Assembly: GCA_026874595.1 (NCBI GenBank)
Contig: CM049319.1
Span: 58,972,917-59,036,916, forward strand
Length of the DNA stretch: 64,000 nt
Source: Sipunculus nudus
Lineage: Eukaryota > Annelida > Sipuncula > Golfingiida > Sipunculidae
Direction of reading: 5' to 3'
Part shown: positions 26,219 through 33,223 of the stretch, piece after piece
Layout: every line of letters starts with the position of its first letter
How positions within the stretch are numbered: position 1 is the first letter of the stretch
Made by a program: the position numbers and the translations under genes
Notes under the pieces: generated by a model
Told to the model about the DNA's origin: nothing
The model's database searches: none
The model's input: only the letters and a program-made list of their open reading frames with translations

Positions 26219-26854
26219 GATTTGTATTCCTTTGGTCAAATACTACCAACAAAAATGCATGAAAAAAAACATTTGCTATATTTATGTGGTAAATGTATAT
26301 ATTGACCGATATGTGATACCAATTCTTTTTAATGGAGTGTCTTTTAAGTACACTGAGTCGTTATACTATTAAATAATCATGATTTTCTTAATATCATATG
26401 AGAGTTGGTTTATTGTTTATCAAGAAATCATTTCATGGACTTCTGTATTATCTTAATATTAAATGAAAGGAAAGCGCATTAATCAAATTAAACTAAACAT
26501 ATAACAACGGTTATGAAACAATATTGGTGACAGGTAGTAATCCCTGTGACCAGTGCACTAATTATAGATGAACGACTATGCTTTGCACGTAAGTTTTATA
26601 TTCTCATAGTGTTATATACAAATGACTCCCCTTGATATGGCTGTATTTAAATTATTTTGTAATTCTATTGTTTTTAATCCATAGGGTCGAGTATGCAGAA
26701 CGCGGCATATAACAGAGAAGAAAACAGTAGTATTGGTCCTGCAGCAGCACTGGCGCCCTCTACCATGATGATGTCAGAACCGGCCATGACACCGTCGTAC
26801 GCAGATAGCATTTCGTCACTTCCGTCCATAAATAATATGTTCATGGCGTCATGA
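4817..26854 (+). CDS. RFX6: RFX6-like transcription factor, C-terminal two thirds (14 exons)
   Basis: Regulatory factor X 6, a nuclear winged-helix factor that in vertebrates directs endocrine pancreas and gut development through X-box DNA. Fourteen exons (4817-4924, 11281-11358, 17011-17124, 17556-17605, 18123-18282, 20431-20575, 21118-21212, 21656-21773, 23085-23204, 23549-23766, 24177-24318, 24911-25216, 25400-25549, 26685-26854) all have GT..AG borders and join with consistent phase into about 657 residues. Family hallmarks in order: GGFTRKY at the end of the DNA-binding region, [83 protein letters not shown] (extended dimerisation region), then a Pro/Ser/Tyr-rich tail with TPPVSP, EHVSVI and a C-terminal [12 protein letters not shown]. 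From memory these match vertebrate RFX6 (for example its SLPPINTVFM end) better than RFX4 or RFX1-3. The DNA-binding-domain exons are not found in the window. Confidence 0.95.
5710..5890. repeat. GAAACCT..TTATAAGACCAC repeat fragment
   Basis: It begins GAGAAACCTATCTTATAAGACC and carries internal alternations of ggtggtctta and gacaggt. The same organisation occurs at 58136-58285, and a related start occurs at 58537. The start resembles pogo/Tigger-type terminal sequence, and no transposase is present. Confidence 0.5.
6480..7095. promoter_or_regulatory. Candidate intronic enhancer with homeodomain and GATA words
   Basis: This long non-repetitive, non-coding block in the first visible RFX6 intron has balanced composition against AT-rich surroundings. 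Words include CTAATTACCCATTGG near 6698, GGAAATTAATTG near 6720, CCAATTAATTTTC near 6893 and CTTATCTGATGG near 7029. This is how conserved non-coding elements around developmental transcription factors look. Conservation itself cannot be seen here. Confidence 0.4.
7193..7527 (-). mobile_element. tRNA-derived SINE (long type), copy 1
   Basis: The minus strand carries a tRNA-like head. Plus-strand GACGCGAACCCACGACCC is the complement of a B box, and CCTATCCATTACGCTACCACGC covers the A-box side. The body (tagtctgaaatcgctgacgatg... tggtctttcgggcctgttcat) matches the copy at 16253-16602 along its length. Confidence 0.75.
7860..8135 (-). mobile_element. SINE-like repeat with GGAAACCGGAGAACCCG module
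   Basis: It contains gtggaggaaaccggagaacc followed by a tRNA-like segment with GGGAATCGGGTCG (B-box complement) and TTACCACTCAGCTGTCCAGGC (A-box side). This arrangement is common in marine invertebrate genomes. Confidence 0.6.
8240..8480. repeat. ATCGATT-rich dispersed repeat, copy 1
   Basis: Its hallmark is AATGCAATCGATTTAATCGA followed by GGAAAACAACCAATCATCGATTG. The same block occurs at 61265-61455, and a degraded one lies at about 50940-51215. Confidence 0.65.
8547..8614. repeat. (TA)n microsatellite
   Basis: TA dinucleotides with a short (ACAT)n interruption near the left end. Confidence 0.98.
8615..9510. other. Intron segment without recognised features
   Basis: Mixed-composition intronic DNA. 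No repeat match within the window was noticed and no exon is supported. Confidence 0.4.
9511..9534. repeat. (TA)n microsatellite
   Basis: Short pure TA run. Confidence 0.95.
9643..9805 (-). mobile_element. Short tRNA-derived SINE, copy 1
   Basis: The ends TGTTACGAAG and CCCCGTAACAC frame a tRNA-like region. The minus strand has the A box TGGCGAAGCGGTTGGTACGC and the B box GGGTTCGAATCCC. Homologous copies lie at 15825-15960 and 16038-16165. Confidence 0.75.
9960..10290. other. Non-repetitive open block in intron, no recognised protein
   Basis: A plus-strand frame of 106 codons is open at 9969-10289. The product ([16 protein letters not shown]...) resembles no family I know and lacks splice context in the RFX6 frame. 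It is more likely a G+C-balanced non-coding element. Confidence 0.3.
10618..10712 (+). mobile_element. tRNA-like SINE fragment
   Basis: The plus strand has the A-box-like GTAGCCTAGTGGTTAACGCG and, about 35 bp later, the B-box-like AGCTCAAATCCTG. No tRNA fold was verified, so it reads as a SINE head rather than a gene. Confidence 0.55.
11086..11162. repeat. (TA)n microsatellite before RFX6 exon b
   Basis: A long pure TA run ending about 118 bp before the exon acceptor at 11281. Confidence 0.98.
11281..11358 (+). CDS. RFX6: RFX6 exon b
   Basis: This exon has 26 codons in phase 0-0 and reads [20 protein letters not shown] then NGNFEE. The acceptor is aaattgcag and the donor is GAGGAG-type GAAGAG|gtaggg. 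A TA microsatellite ends about 118 bp upstream of the acceptor. Confidence 0.95.
11746..12046. mobile_element. 301-bp MITE with perfect 16-bp TIRs
   Basis: The left end GTATGGTTCTCAGGCA (11746-11761) and right end TGCCTGAGAACCATAC (12031-12046) are exact reverse complements. The interior is AT-rich with CCCGCAT words near both ends and has no coding frame. The flanks are A-rich and T-rich, so the target duplication is unclear. Confidence 0.85.
12047..13140. other. AT-rich intron segment
   Basis: No exon, RNA or mobile element is recognised. The segment is T-rich and A-rich low complexity in places. Confidence 0.4.
13141..13865. promoter_or_regulatory. Candidate intronic enhancer block 2
   Basis: This is the largest compositionally distinct non-repetitive block in the 11359-17010 intron, G+C-richer than its flanks and non-coding. 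It ends with a cluster of homeodomain cores at about 13783-13812 (TTAATTACCAATCACTAATT, then AATTACG). It also holds GACAAATGGCGGC. Confidence 0.4.
13866..15210. other. Intron segment; solitary MITE end
   Basis: Mostly unrecognised AT-rich DNA. TGGATCCGCCCCTG at about 14979-14992 matches the terminal sequence of the GGATCC-type MITE found at 29493 and 18440, so a truncated end lies here. Confidence 0.45.
15211..15259. repeat. (TA)n microsatellite
   Basis: Pure TA run. Confidence 0.97.
15825..15960 (-). mobile_element. Short tRNA-derived SINE, copy 2
   Basis: Same family as 9643-9805: TGTTACGAAGACAAATTG start, CTCGAACCCGTG B-box complement and CACCCCGTAACAC end. Confidence 0.75.
16038..16165 (-). 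mobile_element. Short tRNA-derived SINE, copy 3 (internally deleted)
   Basis: It has the GGATTCGAACCCATG B-box complement and shared flanking sequence. The segment between the B-box side and the gcttcactag block is missing compared with copy 1. Confidence 0.7.
16253..16602 (-). mobile_element. tRNA-derived SINE (long type), copy 2
   Basis: It is homologous along its length to 7193-7527, including tggtctatcaggcctgttca, a GACGCGAACCCACAACC B-box complement and CACTAACCACTTCGCCACC on the A-box side. Confidence 0.75.
16845..17001. repeat. (GAT)n-rich imperfect microsatellite abutting exon c
   Basis: This GATGAT/GATGTT-rich tract runs to within 10 bp of the exon acceptor at 17010/17011 and replaces the usual polypyrimidine tract. 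Confidence 0.9.
17011..17124 (+). CDS. RFX6: RFX6 exon c
   Basis: This exon has 38 codons in phase 0-0, with [17 protein letters not shown] and CVCDSIMYK. The donor is AAG|gtgcag. The acceptor tcaattccag follows a GAT-repeat tract with almost no pyrimidine run. The reading frame is open upstream through the GAT repeat, but similarity to RFX6 begins exactly at IQSNLLHF. Confidence 0.93.
17556..17605 (+). CDS. RFX6: RFX6 exon d (50-nt micro-exon)
   Basis: This short exon of 50 nt starts in phase 0 and ends two bases into a codon. It reads [16 protein letters not shown]. The acceptor is ctttcag. The donor is GAAAC|gtgggt, chosen over the later gtatat because only this choice keeps frame with the next exon (MPE-T-LLCDIRN). 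Confidence 0.92.
17795..18055. repeat. TTCGCGA-motif dispersed repeat, copy 1
   Basis: Repeated cgcgaaa/ttcgcaaa words (GTCGCGAAAATATAACC, CCGCGAAACATTC, GTCGCGAAATTG). The arrangement is shared with 53985-54235 and 31785-31860. Confidence 0.5.
18123..18282 (+). CDS. RFX6: RFX6 exon e
   Basis: This exon of 160 nt completes the split Thr codon and then reads [20 protein letters not shown], with [20 protein letters not shown] at its end. The acceptor is ttacacag and the donor is CAG|gtgtgt. The frame is closed in both other readings. Minus-strand frames here are shadows. Confidence 0.93.
18440..18638 (-). mobile_element. GGATCC-type MITE, diverged reverse copy
   Basis: It shares the core cattagtcctcctgggttgg with the complement of the element at 29493-29705 and ends GGACCGGCCCCTG, a diverged form of the GGATCCGCCCCTG terminus. 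A poly(G) run sits at its left. Confidence 0.65.
18639..20430. other. RFX6 intron segment
   Basis: AT-rich intron. Two similar ~90-bp stretches at 20035-20125 and 20130-20235 share gtcaaartgaa and ttttcactsattttcaattt words, a local tandem duplication. The second contains GCTATGGCAACTG, an X-box right half. No exon is seen. Confidence 0.45.
19884..19982. repeat. (TA)n composite microsatellite
   Basis: Two TA runs separated by a short AT-rich interruption. Confidence 0.97.
20431..20575 (+). CDS. RFX6: RFX6 exon f
   Basis: This exon of 145 nt starts in phase 0 and leaves one base. It contains [20 protein letters not shown] followed by an acidic linker. The acceptor is tattttcag and the donor is GAAT|gtaagt. 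Confidence 0.94.
21118..21212 (+). CDS. RFX6: RFX6 exon g
   Basis: This exon of 95 nt takes one base from exon f. It reads [20 protein letters not shown] then [12 protein letters not shown]. The acceptor is attaacag and the donor is AAG|gtgagc. It is part of the conserved block preceding the dimerisation region. Confidence 0.95.
21656..21773 (+). CDS. RFX6: RFX6 exon h
   Basis: This exon of 118 nt starts in phase 0 and leaves one base. It reads [20 protein letters not shown] then [19 protein letters not shown]. The acceptor is tataccag and the donor is TTCG|gtaatt. KQNGRS-KKRAQ-FLL is an RFX6 signature compared with other RFX paralogues. Confidence 0.96.
21774..23084. other. RFX6 intron between exons h and i
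   Basis: The segment at about 21830-22310 is G+C-richer than the rest but has only closed or short frames. No repeat partner was found in the window, and no exon is supported. Confidence 0.4.
23085..23204 (+). CDS. RFX6: RFX6 exon i (dimerisation region)
   Basis: This exon of 120 nt has phase 1-1. It reads [20 protein letters not shown] followed by a charged helix ([14 protein letters not shown]). The acceptor is ctggcag and the donor is GCAG|gtaaag. SFHLIRxLxDEY is the most conserved RFX dimerisation motif. Confidence 0.96.
23549..23766 (+). CDS. RFX6: RFX6 exon j (start of C-terminal tail)
   Basis: This exon of 218 nt takes one base and ends in phase 0. It is rich in Pro and Tyr and contains [20 protein letters not shown] and [20 protein letters not shown] resembles the VKNE context of vertebrate RFX6 and a possible SUMO site. 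The acceptor is gatgcag and the donor is GGG|gtaagt. The open minus-strand frame is a shadow. Confidence 0.93.
24177..24318 (+). CDS. RFX6: RFX6 exon k
   Basis: This exon of 142 nt starts in phase 0 and leaves one base. It contains [20 protein letters not shown], matching the TPPISP motif of vertebrate RFX6 tails. The acceptor is gtttcag and the donor is ATTG|gttagt, a less usual donor. Confidence 0.93.
24911..25216 (+). CDS. RFX6: RFX6 exon l
   Basis: This is the longest internal exon at 306 nt, phase 1-1. It is low in hydrophobic residues and rich in Ser/Tyr/Pro/Gly ([40 protein letters not shown]), typical of a disordered activation tail. The acceptor is cgttgcag and the donor is TCAG|gtgagt. 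Confidence 0.93.
25400..25549 (+). CDS. RFX6: RFX6 exon m
   Basis: This exon of 150 nt has phase 1-1. It contains [20 protein letters not shown], aligning with the QHVSVI motif of vertebrate RFX6. The acceptor is ttctacaaag and the donor is TCAG|gtaaga. Confidence 0.92.
25680..26045 (+). repeat. Dispersed ~360-bp repeat H, intact copy
   Basis: Landmarks: cttatttaagaaacac, tggcggtcataatcattggt, gacggccactcatacaggga and cttaattaccatattaggtt. Two other copies in the window, at 44390-44645/48457-48570 and 54365-54634/55444-55520, are each split by an LTR of one family. Confidence 0.75.
26163..26218. repeat. (TA)n microsatellite
   Basis: Long TA run in the last RFX6 intron. Confidence 0.97.
26685..26854 (+). 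CDS. RFX6: RFX6 terminal coding exon
   Basis: The 170-nt coding part ends at TGA 26852-26854. The final residues [15 protein letters not shown] mirror the vertebrate RFX6 C-terminus. The acceptor is aatccatag. A Met/Ala/Ser-rich stretch ([20 protein letters not shown]) precedes it. Confidence 0.94.
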
Positions 26855-28191
26855 TATTAAGCACAGCATGAACTGTATGGTATTTTTAATAATTTTTTTA
26901 TGTTTGTTTTACCCTTATCCATGTGATGTTAAGGAATTAAAAAGCCGCATGTTAATATCTTAACGAGGAACTTATCTGAGAAATCCCTCTCAACGTTGTG
27001 ATGGATTTATTAAACGAATAGAGAGGTATCTTCCGGCCGAGATATACAATGGAAATAGCAGAGAAAAGGGAACTACTTTCACCGCGGAAGGATACATGTC
27101 AGTGGGTGTTATGAATAGACCCGAGTTTTGCAATCTTCCCGCACTAAAAACATCTTGGTATTTGTGTGCGTGTGTTTCACTCAAGGTTTTCTTTTTTGTT
27201 CGGTGCACTTTTGCTTTGTTTATATCTGATTTAGTGTGAGCGTTAACACCAGTGATCTGTCTACGATTTATTGTCTTCAGAATAACACGTATTTATTGAT
27301 TGTTATGTTTTTCTGTGACGTTTCGCAAGTCCTCATGTGCTTGACCTCACGGTCTTGACATAGTGACGTCACAGATTGAACACATGTATGTCATAAAGTT
27401 AATCTAATTTTTATATATGATTAACGTGAATTTCTAGTGTCTGCAATGTCACGGAAATTTCACGTTTCATGTTTTCGAAAACCAGAGGCTGATGTTGCAA
27501 AATTGATTTGCGTATGAAAGTTCCATTCATGAGCAAGAGAAAACTTGAATGGCACCTACCAGTTTTACAGATTAAAATCTGAAGTCCTGTATTTTCATCA
27601 TAATTTTATACAATTTTACTTTACATCGGTCTGCTGATGACCGCTGTCATATAACGAGGTGCTTTTTTTCGTTACTCATACAAGAAAGTATAAATACTGC
27701 TTTATTTATTGCGACATAGATTAGTCGCGCTGTCAGCTGGACAAGTTCTAGAAAGTCAACTGGAACGCATCAGTTTACTTGTTTACTTCCTGTGCTCTGA
27801 TTGGATATGCGATGTCATGCTACTGCGCTTTCTTGCTTCTCCAAAAATATTAACTTCCTTAGCATTTCAGAAGATAAAGATTCGAGAATTTAGGTTATTT
27901 TTATCCCGATGAAAAATTATTTAACTCAGATAGCAAACCCCTATGTTCAGAAAAACAATATGTTAAATGCTCGACCATTAAATGATGATAAATTTGAAAA
28001 CCTTTCAAATTTTTTAGTGTAAATTCACCTTTCTGCTCTGATTATTAATAATGACGCCCTACCCTGCGCAGTGTAGGCCAGTTATGACAATATATTTATT
28101 CATCTAAATATATGTAAAAAGTTTAAAAGTTATTTTTGGGGTATTTACTTGTAAATACGTTTAATATAAGTTTTTTTTTAAATTGAATAAA
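26855..28191 (+). promoter_or_regulatory. RFX6: RFX6 3' UTR candidate with poly(A) signals
   Basis: After the stop there is a variant signal ATTAAA at 26936-26941, another at 27009-27014, and the first canonical AATAAA at 28186-28191. The true cleavage site cannot be chosen from sequence. The stretch has no coding potential and is not recognisably repetitive, as expected of a 3' UTR or immediate flank. Confidence 0.4.
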
Positions 28192-28341
28192 TGAAACACC
28201 GCCTTGATGCATGAAAGGTAATACATTATAGGACAGTTGCTGCGTTATAGATTTGCGCATGCGTGTGAAAGGACTCTTATGAAAGGACTGGTTTAAGAGT
28301 CAGCCTGACATTATGTCGATATATGTTTTCTTTTATAAGTG

Positions 28342-28375
28342 TGACGTCATTAACTGTGACGTCATTGTGACGTCA
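28342..28375. promoter_or_regulatory. Cluster of three CRE palindromes
   Basis: TGACGTCA occurs exactly at 28342-28349, 28357-28364 and 28368-28375. The spacing between starts is 15 and 11 bp. It is the sequence bound by CREB/ATF bZIP factors. It lies downstream of RFX6 with no recognised promoter nearby. Confidence 0.6.
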
Positions 28376-28584
28376 TTCAGGGGCACAATAATCCTGCCTT
28401 TGTGTTGTGACGTTTGTTGACTTGTCATTACAGCTCTAGCAGCGTTGTTTAGAGAGCTTTCTGTGAATAAACTGATCAAAGGCCCAGCCTTAATGATTAC
28501 TTGAAAATGTTTTTGTTTTATTATATTGTCGTACCGTATGTGTATTCTTTGTCTAATACATTCCATGTTGATCAGGACCTGGGG

Positions 28585-28770
28585 TCAATTTAGATTTATC
28601 AATTCCAATTCAATAACTTTTATAAAAATTCAATCCCAACTCAATTCAGTTCAATTTGCTGGAAAAAATGTTCCAATTCATTTCAAATAATTTCATTAAA
28701 TTCAAATTCAATTCGCAGTTTAAAAAATAATTGCAAACATTTGAATACAACATATTTCTTTTGTATGTAA
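28585..28770. repeat. TCAATTCCAATTCAA low-complexity tract
   Basis: Degenerate short tandem arrangement of caattc words, probably an old satellite fragment. Confidence 0.65.
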
Positions 28771-29490
28771 CGAGTGTTAACACAGGTGTTTATTACTTTA
28801 TAACAGTTACACAATGTATAACTCTGTTCATAATTAGTTTAATTTGCTCCAAAGTTTAAATATATATAAATAATTATTTGTTTTGCCATTTCATGTCTTA
28901 ATGCATAGCAGCCAGACAATTTTTTCCCAGTTGCAAAAAAAATTGCAACTATTCCCTAGGATCAGGTAAAACCGCCCAAATTGGTAGAGAAGATTTATTT
29001 TTGGGCGATGAAAAACCTATTTATGTTCTCTTGATCAGTGGAAGGGGGGGGGGGTGTTCACTGACCAGTTCTACAATAGCATCATCAACTAACTTATAAG
29101 CAGTTGAATGAGCACTCCTGTGCCACATAATTTATAGATTTTACTTATAAAAGACCAGCAGTGTATGGGGTGTATTTTGTTATCTCATGGTTGTTGCTTG
29201 TTCCGGCCAGGAAAGTGCTTTAGGTAATCAAACCACTGGCCACAGAATGCTATAACAATAGGCACATCCTAGAAAATAACTGGAATAGAACAGGTCACTT
29301 CAGTATTATCTGATCACATGCTGAATTTCACAGCATGAAATGGGAAGTACCGTTTTGAGATCGTCAGTGTCCAGGGGAGGATGTTGTTTGTGAGGTCGTC
29401 AGCTTCAAGGGGAGGGTAGTGTTTGCAAGGTCGTCATCGTCCTTGGGAAGGTGTTGTTTGGGAGGTCTTCAGCATTTAGGGTAGGATGGT
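28771..29490. other. Intergenic segment with short degenerate duplication
   Basis: No gene is seen. Three similar ~40-bp stretches at about 29355-29490 (ggtcgtcagtgtccaggggagg, gaggtcgtcagcttcaagg and gaggtcttcagcatttaggg types) form a degenerate tandem repeat. Confidence 0.5.
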
Positions 29491-29492
29491 CA

Positions 29493-29705
29493 GGGGCGGA
29501 TCCAGAATTTAGGAAAAGGGGGGGGGGGGGTGGTCCAACCCAGGAGGACTAATGAAAACCCCTAAAAAAAGGTCCTCGGGTCTGAAAAAGGGGGGTCCAG
29601 GCGGCAAAATTTTGTCTGAAGCCCTTAAAAAACGTTGTTTCTGATGAAAAAAAGGGGGGGGGGGGGTCCGGACCCCCTGGACCCCCCCCCCGGATCCGCT
29701 TCTGA
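29493..29705 (+). mobile_element. GGATCC-type MITE (~213 bp)
   Basis: The left end CAGGGGCGGATCC and right end GGATCCGCTTCTG are inverted. ATGGT occurs immediately outside both ends, a candidate 5-bp target duplication. The interior has poly(G) runs and tccaacccaggaggactaat, shared with 18440-18638. Confidence 0.8.
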
Positions 29706-29984
29706 TGGTGTTTTCGAAACCCTCAGCGTCCATTTTTGACTATGTGTAGTGTTGAAAGTGTACTGGATGCCTATCACGTTTGTATTTCTACGCACACGAG
29801 CACGCACACACAAACAAAAACATGTGAAGGGGTGTTCGTATATAAATTTATTTGATCTCTCTTATACACACCGATGAGTCCAATAGTTTGGCTGTTCACA
29901 ATAATAAAACTAGGAACCAATGGGTCTCGACGCCCGGCTGAATTTGTCTTAATGGACATTTTTAAAGATTTTTTTTTTTATTCA

Positions 29985-30835
29985 GAATAATAGTCCTGTG
30001 ACCTTAACCTATGACCTTGGTTACTTTCGGCAAGTAAGCCATGCATGAAAGATTTTTTGAAATTTTGGGATGAAAAGTTTGATTTACAGGGCATCCACAG
30101 AGATGTGGCTCCTGTGACCTTCAACATTGATCTCTGGACCCTGAAAATCAAAATAAATTTACTTTAGTGGTGGGTCATTAATAAATTAAGTTTGAATCAA
30201 ATCTGTCTATCCAAAGCAGAATTATAATCCATAATAAATTTGTGAATGGATGTGCCCTGTCACCTTGACCTTTTACCCTTTGTCCCCAAATCGAATAAAA
30301 TCTTCCCCCATTGGTAGGTTAGCAAAATCTTGAAGAATGAAGGTTTGTGATGAAAAGTTTGGCTTGAAATGCATACACATTCTTTTTTTTTTTAATGTGT
30401 CCTGTGACCTTGACCTTTGACCGTTGGGCTCCAAAATTGACACGGTTCGTGCTTTAGTGGTGAGCCATATATAAGTTAAGCTTGCAACCAATAAGTCAAT
30501 CTCAACTGTGTTATCATCTGGAAACTAATTTGTAAACTGATGGCCCATGCGACCTTGACCTTTGACTTTTTGACCCCGAATTCGTTTATGCTCTCCCCAT
30601 ACAGGCAAGTCAGCTAAATGCGCAAGATGGAAAGTTTGGGATGAAAAGCTTGGCTTTAAATTCAGCCATAATCTTTATAAATAAGTGAGTCCTGTGACCT
30701 TGGCCTTTTACCTCGTGACCCAAAAATCATATAAGTTCTTGCTTTAGAAGTGGGCCATATGTAAGTCAAGTTTGAAATGCATGTGTCAATCTTACCTGGA
30801 GATATCATCAACAGAATTTCAAAGCATTTCGGGAA
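29985..30835. repeat. Array of CTGTGACCTTGACCTTTGACC modules
   Basis: Five diverged modules start near 29993, 30255, 30400, 30545 and 30688. Each has a ctgtgaccttgaccttt block followed by ccaaaatc, and alternate modules carry gggatgaaaagtttggctt or gctttagtggtgggccatat. It is therefore a tandem of ~270-290-bp dimers. Open frames on the minus strand are repeat artefacts. Confidence 0.8.
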
Positions 30836-31425
30836 TGGGCCAAAAAATAATCGATAAGATTTTGATGTGGATCCGGCCCATGAATCGGATTCAGTAACGC
30901 CATCAATTAACATCACAGATGTAAAGTCACTTATGCCCGAGTGAACCTGGGAATACTGGAAAATTAATTGGTAACAGTAAACATGGCGGAAGCTTATATT
31001 CCTAAGAATGAAAGTTTCTAGTTGTTCCCTTTATTATTTTAAAATAAGCAAGTATATCCCCTCAGGCTTATATTTAGCCATAACAACATGACATTCAGGT
31101 CTGTTTAAAATAAAGTGATAGGGGCATGCGAGTCCTGATACAAGTCATAAAAGAACACCCATTCCAAGGGATGGATCAACATATTTGCTGTATGGTATAG
31201 TACTTTACATCATAGGCTTATATTGTCGTGTTTTGTTTGCCAAATAATGAAGAACAACTATTGTCACATAAAATTTGTTGTGGTTTCTAAGCAATGCGGG
31301 CAGCCGCAGGTTCCACATATATATTATATAAGTGTGTTTTAGTTGCACCTGAACAAGCTATGGATCAGTATATACCTATAGGACGGACCCATTAATCCAT
31401 TGTATAAATAGGTCCACATTCGTTA
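30836..31425. other. Intergenic segment without recognised features
   Basis: AT-rich DNA with no exon or repeat partner noticed in the window. Confidence 0.4.
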
Positions 31426-31429
31426 ACAG

Positions 31430-31865
31430 ATTCATCATCGAATATATTTTTGTATTTCGAGTATATACATATCATGACAACAAAAGGATATAAATAAAAC
31501 GAGCAAATAAAACCTTCGTGTATAAGAGGTCAATCGTCGAAGACAAACTGAAAAACCTAAAACAGAAAAATTGATATTATGAATAATAATATATATTGCA
31601 TGTCCAAAGATTGCTACTATAAATGATATCAGATCCTTTAAATTGCTTGCCTTTAATGAACAATAATTTACAATCAGTCGATGTTCCCAGGGTTTCCATG
31701 TAATTATTGAGATTTTCCACACATACCATTTGATATAATTAATTAATATAATAATGATAACACTCTGTGTAGGTCTTTTGTATGATGAGACGCCGAAAAA
31801 AGAATCCTCGCGAAACATCAGGAACGGTGAAAATCACGAACATTAAACCCCGCATATATGAAGTC
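31430..31865 (-). repeat. TTCGCGA-motif dispersed repeat, copy 2
   Basis: It shares tgtccaaagattgc, tgatatcagatc, cttgcctttaatgaacaata and aacactctgtgta blocks with 52315-52560 and 53985-54235. It includes CCTCGCGAAACATC. Confidence 0.65.
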
Positions 31866-32163
31866 AACCACAGTACCTTGATAATAAATTTAGGGTCAAG
31901 CGCCCTGTCCGCAACACGAGGTCCCATACCATTAGAATAACAATACCACAATTCCTCAGCAGGCGCTGTATATCCAGAAAATGTCACCGTCAGGTTAATT
32001 CAAAATCTATATTGATCAATAATGTTCATGAGCAAATATGTTATACAGTATTATAACGGTATTTGGAATATGTTAAGTGGACCTTAAGACTCCCCGGTCA
32101 GTTGGTTTGCCTTTCTGCGACTGCACCTCTTATTTTAATTCCTAACAAAGCCGATCATCATGT

Positions 32164-32270
32164 AATTACAGTGAAGCTCCGTTAATCCGAACACCGTTTA
32201 TCCGTAATTGAAATTTGAAAACTTAAATTATGACCATTTATCCGAAATGTTACAAATGCAATTTTAGCCA
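32164..32270. mobile_element. Tigger/pogo-like terminal fragment
   Basis: CAGTGAAGCTCCGTTAATCC followed by gaacaccgtttatccg resembles the terminal repeats of pogo/Tigger DNA transposons. No transposase frame follows, and 32271-33200 has no recognised coding content. Confidence 0.45.
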
Positions 32271-33223
32271 ACTGAAAGGAATACCTATTGCATCTAAAGA
32301 ACAGATCGGTGCATGTGTATTTACTCTCGGTCCCGACTAATTCGTGAATACATCACCGGTCGCGGAGCTGCACTTGTGCAAACACCTAATCATCCCTTTC
32401 GCTGGGACTTGTAATCATTTGGACAGTTGTAGGCGTGAAAAACTACCACCGGCCAAGAACCCTAAATAACCTTGTGTCCTGCACTGTCGAGCACCATGTT
32501 TGTCACTTGAGGACAAGCTCTGCATTCTGGAGAGATTTGACCGACGCGTCAAGGCAGCTGTAGTTGGTCTGAATCGTCCCTCTGTTGACATGTCAGACCC
32601 AGAATTGACCTATCCACCAGAGCCCAAATGCTCCGCCCTTTTAACCTTATTATTACAATGAGCCCCCAAAACGCTCTTACACCGAAGCTCTACCATGCCC
32701 ATGGTAGCCAGAGCTGCTTATAATATATTCCGAAAAACATGCCGACCTTGGTACTGCCTGCTGGTTCAGACTACACGTGTTCAGTTTGACAGAGCTCTGT
32801 CAAATTATGCAAAATTAAGTTTTTGTCAGATGATTTACGCTTTACAATGTTAAAGACTATCTGATTGGTTGCTCCGTAGTCCAATGCTGATGATTATTCA
32901 TTGAATAAATATGCGATTAAGGTCACTTAGAGTTCATGGATAGGTCAATTATGCAGTGTCAACGATACCCGCAACTGGTATAAATGTCGCAGAGACAACA
33001 TATTAAATAATGGCTCATGTCCATTTGTCACATTAATAAAGATCATAGCCATAAATATGGGATACAGTTCCATGAAATTTTATGAGAACATGTGTATATG
33101 GGAAGTTTGAACTTACTAGATCTGATGGTTAATATATGTGCCCTTTCGTCCAAACTGCTTTCGTGTGATGTTTATAAACAACGTAGAAAAACCAGGCTGA
33201 CAAAGTCCGCTTAACATGGCTGT

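Noticed and set aside
31739-31987. 82-codon minus-strand frame with plausible composition
   Set aside because: It overlaps the TTCGCGA dispersed repeat shared with 52 and 54 kb and is not an exon of the membrane-protein gene.
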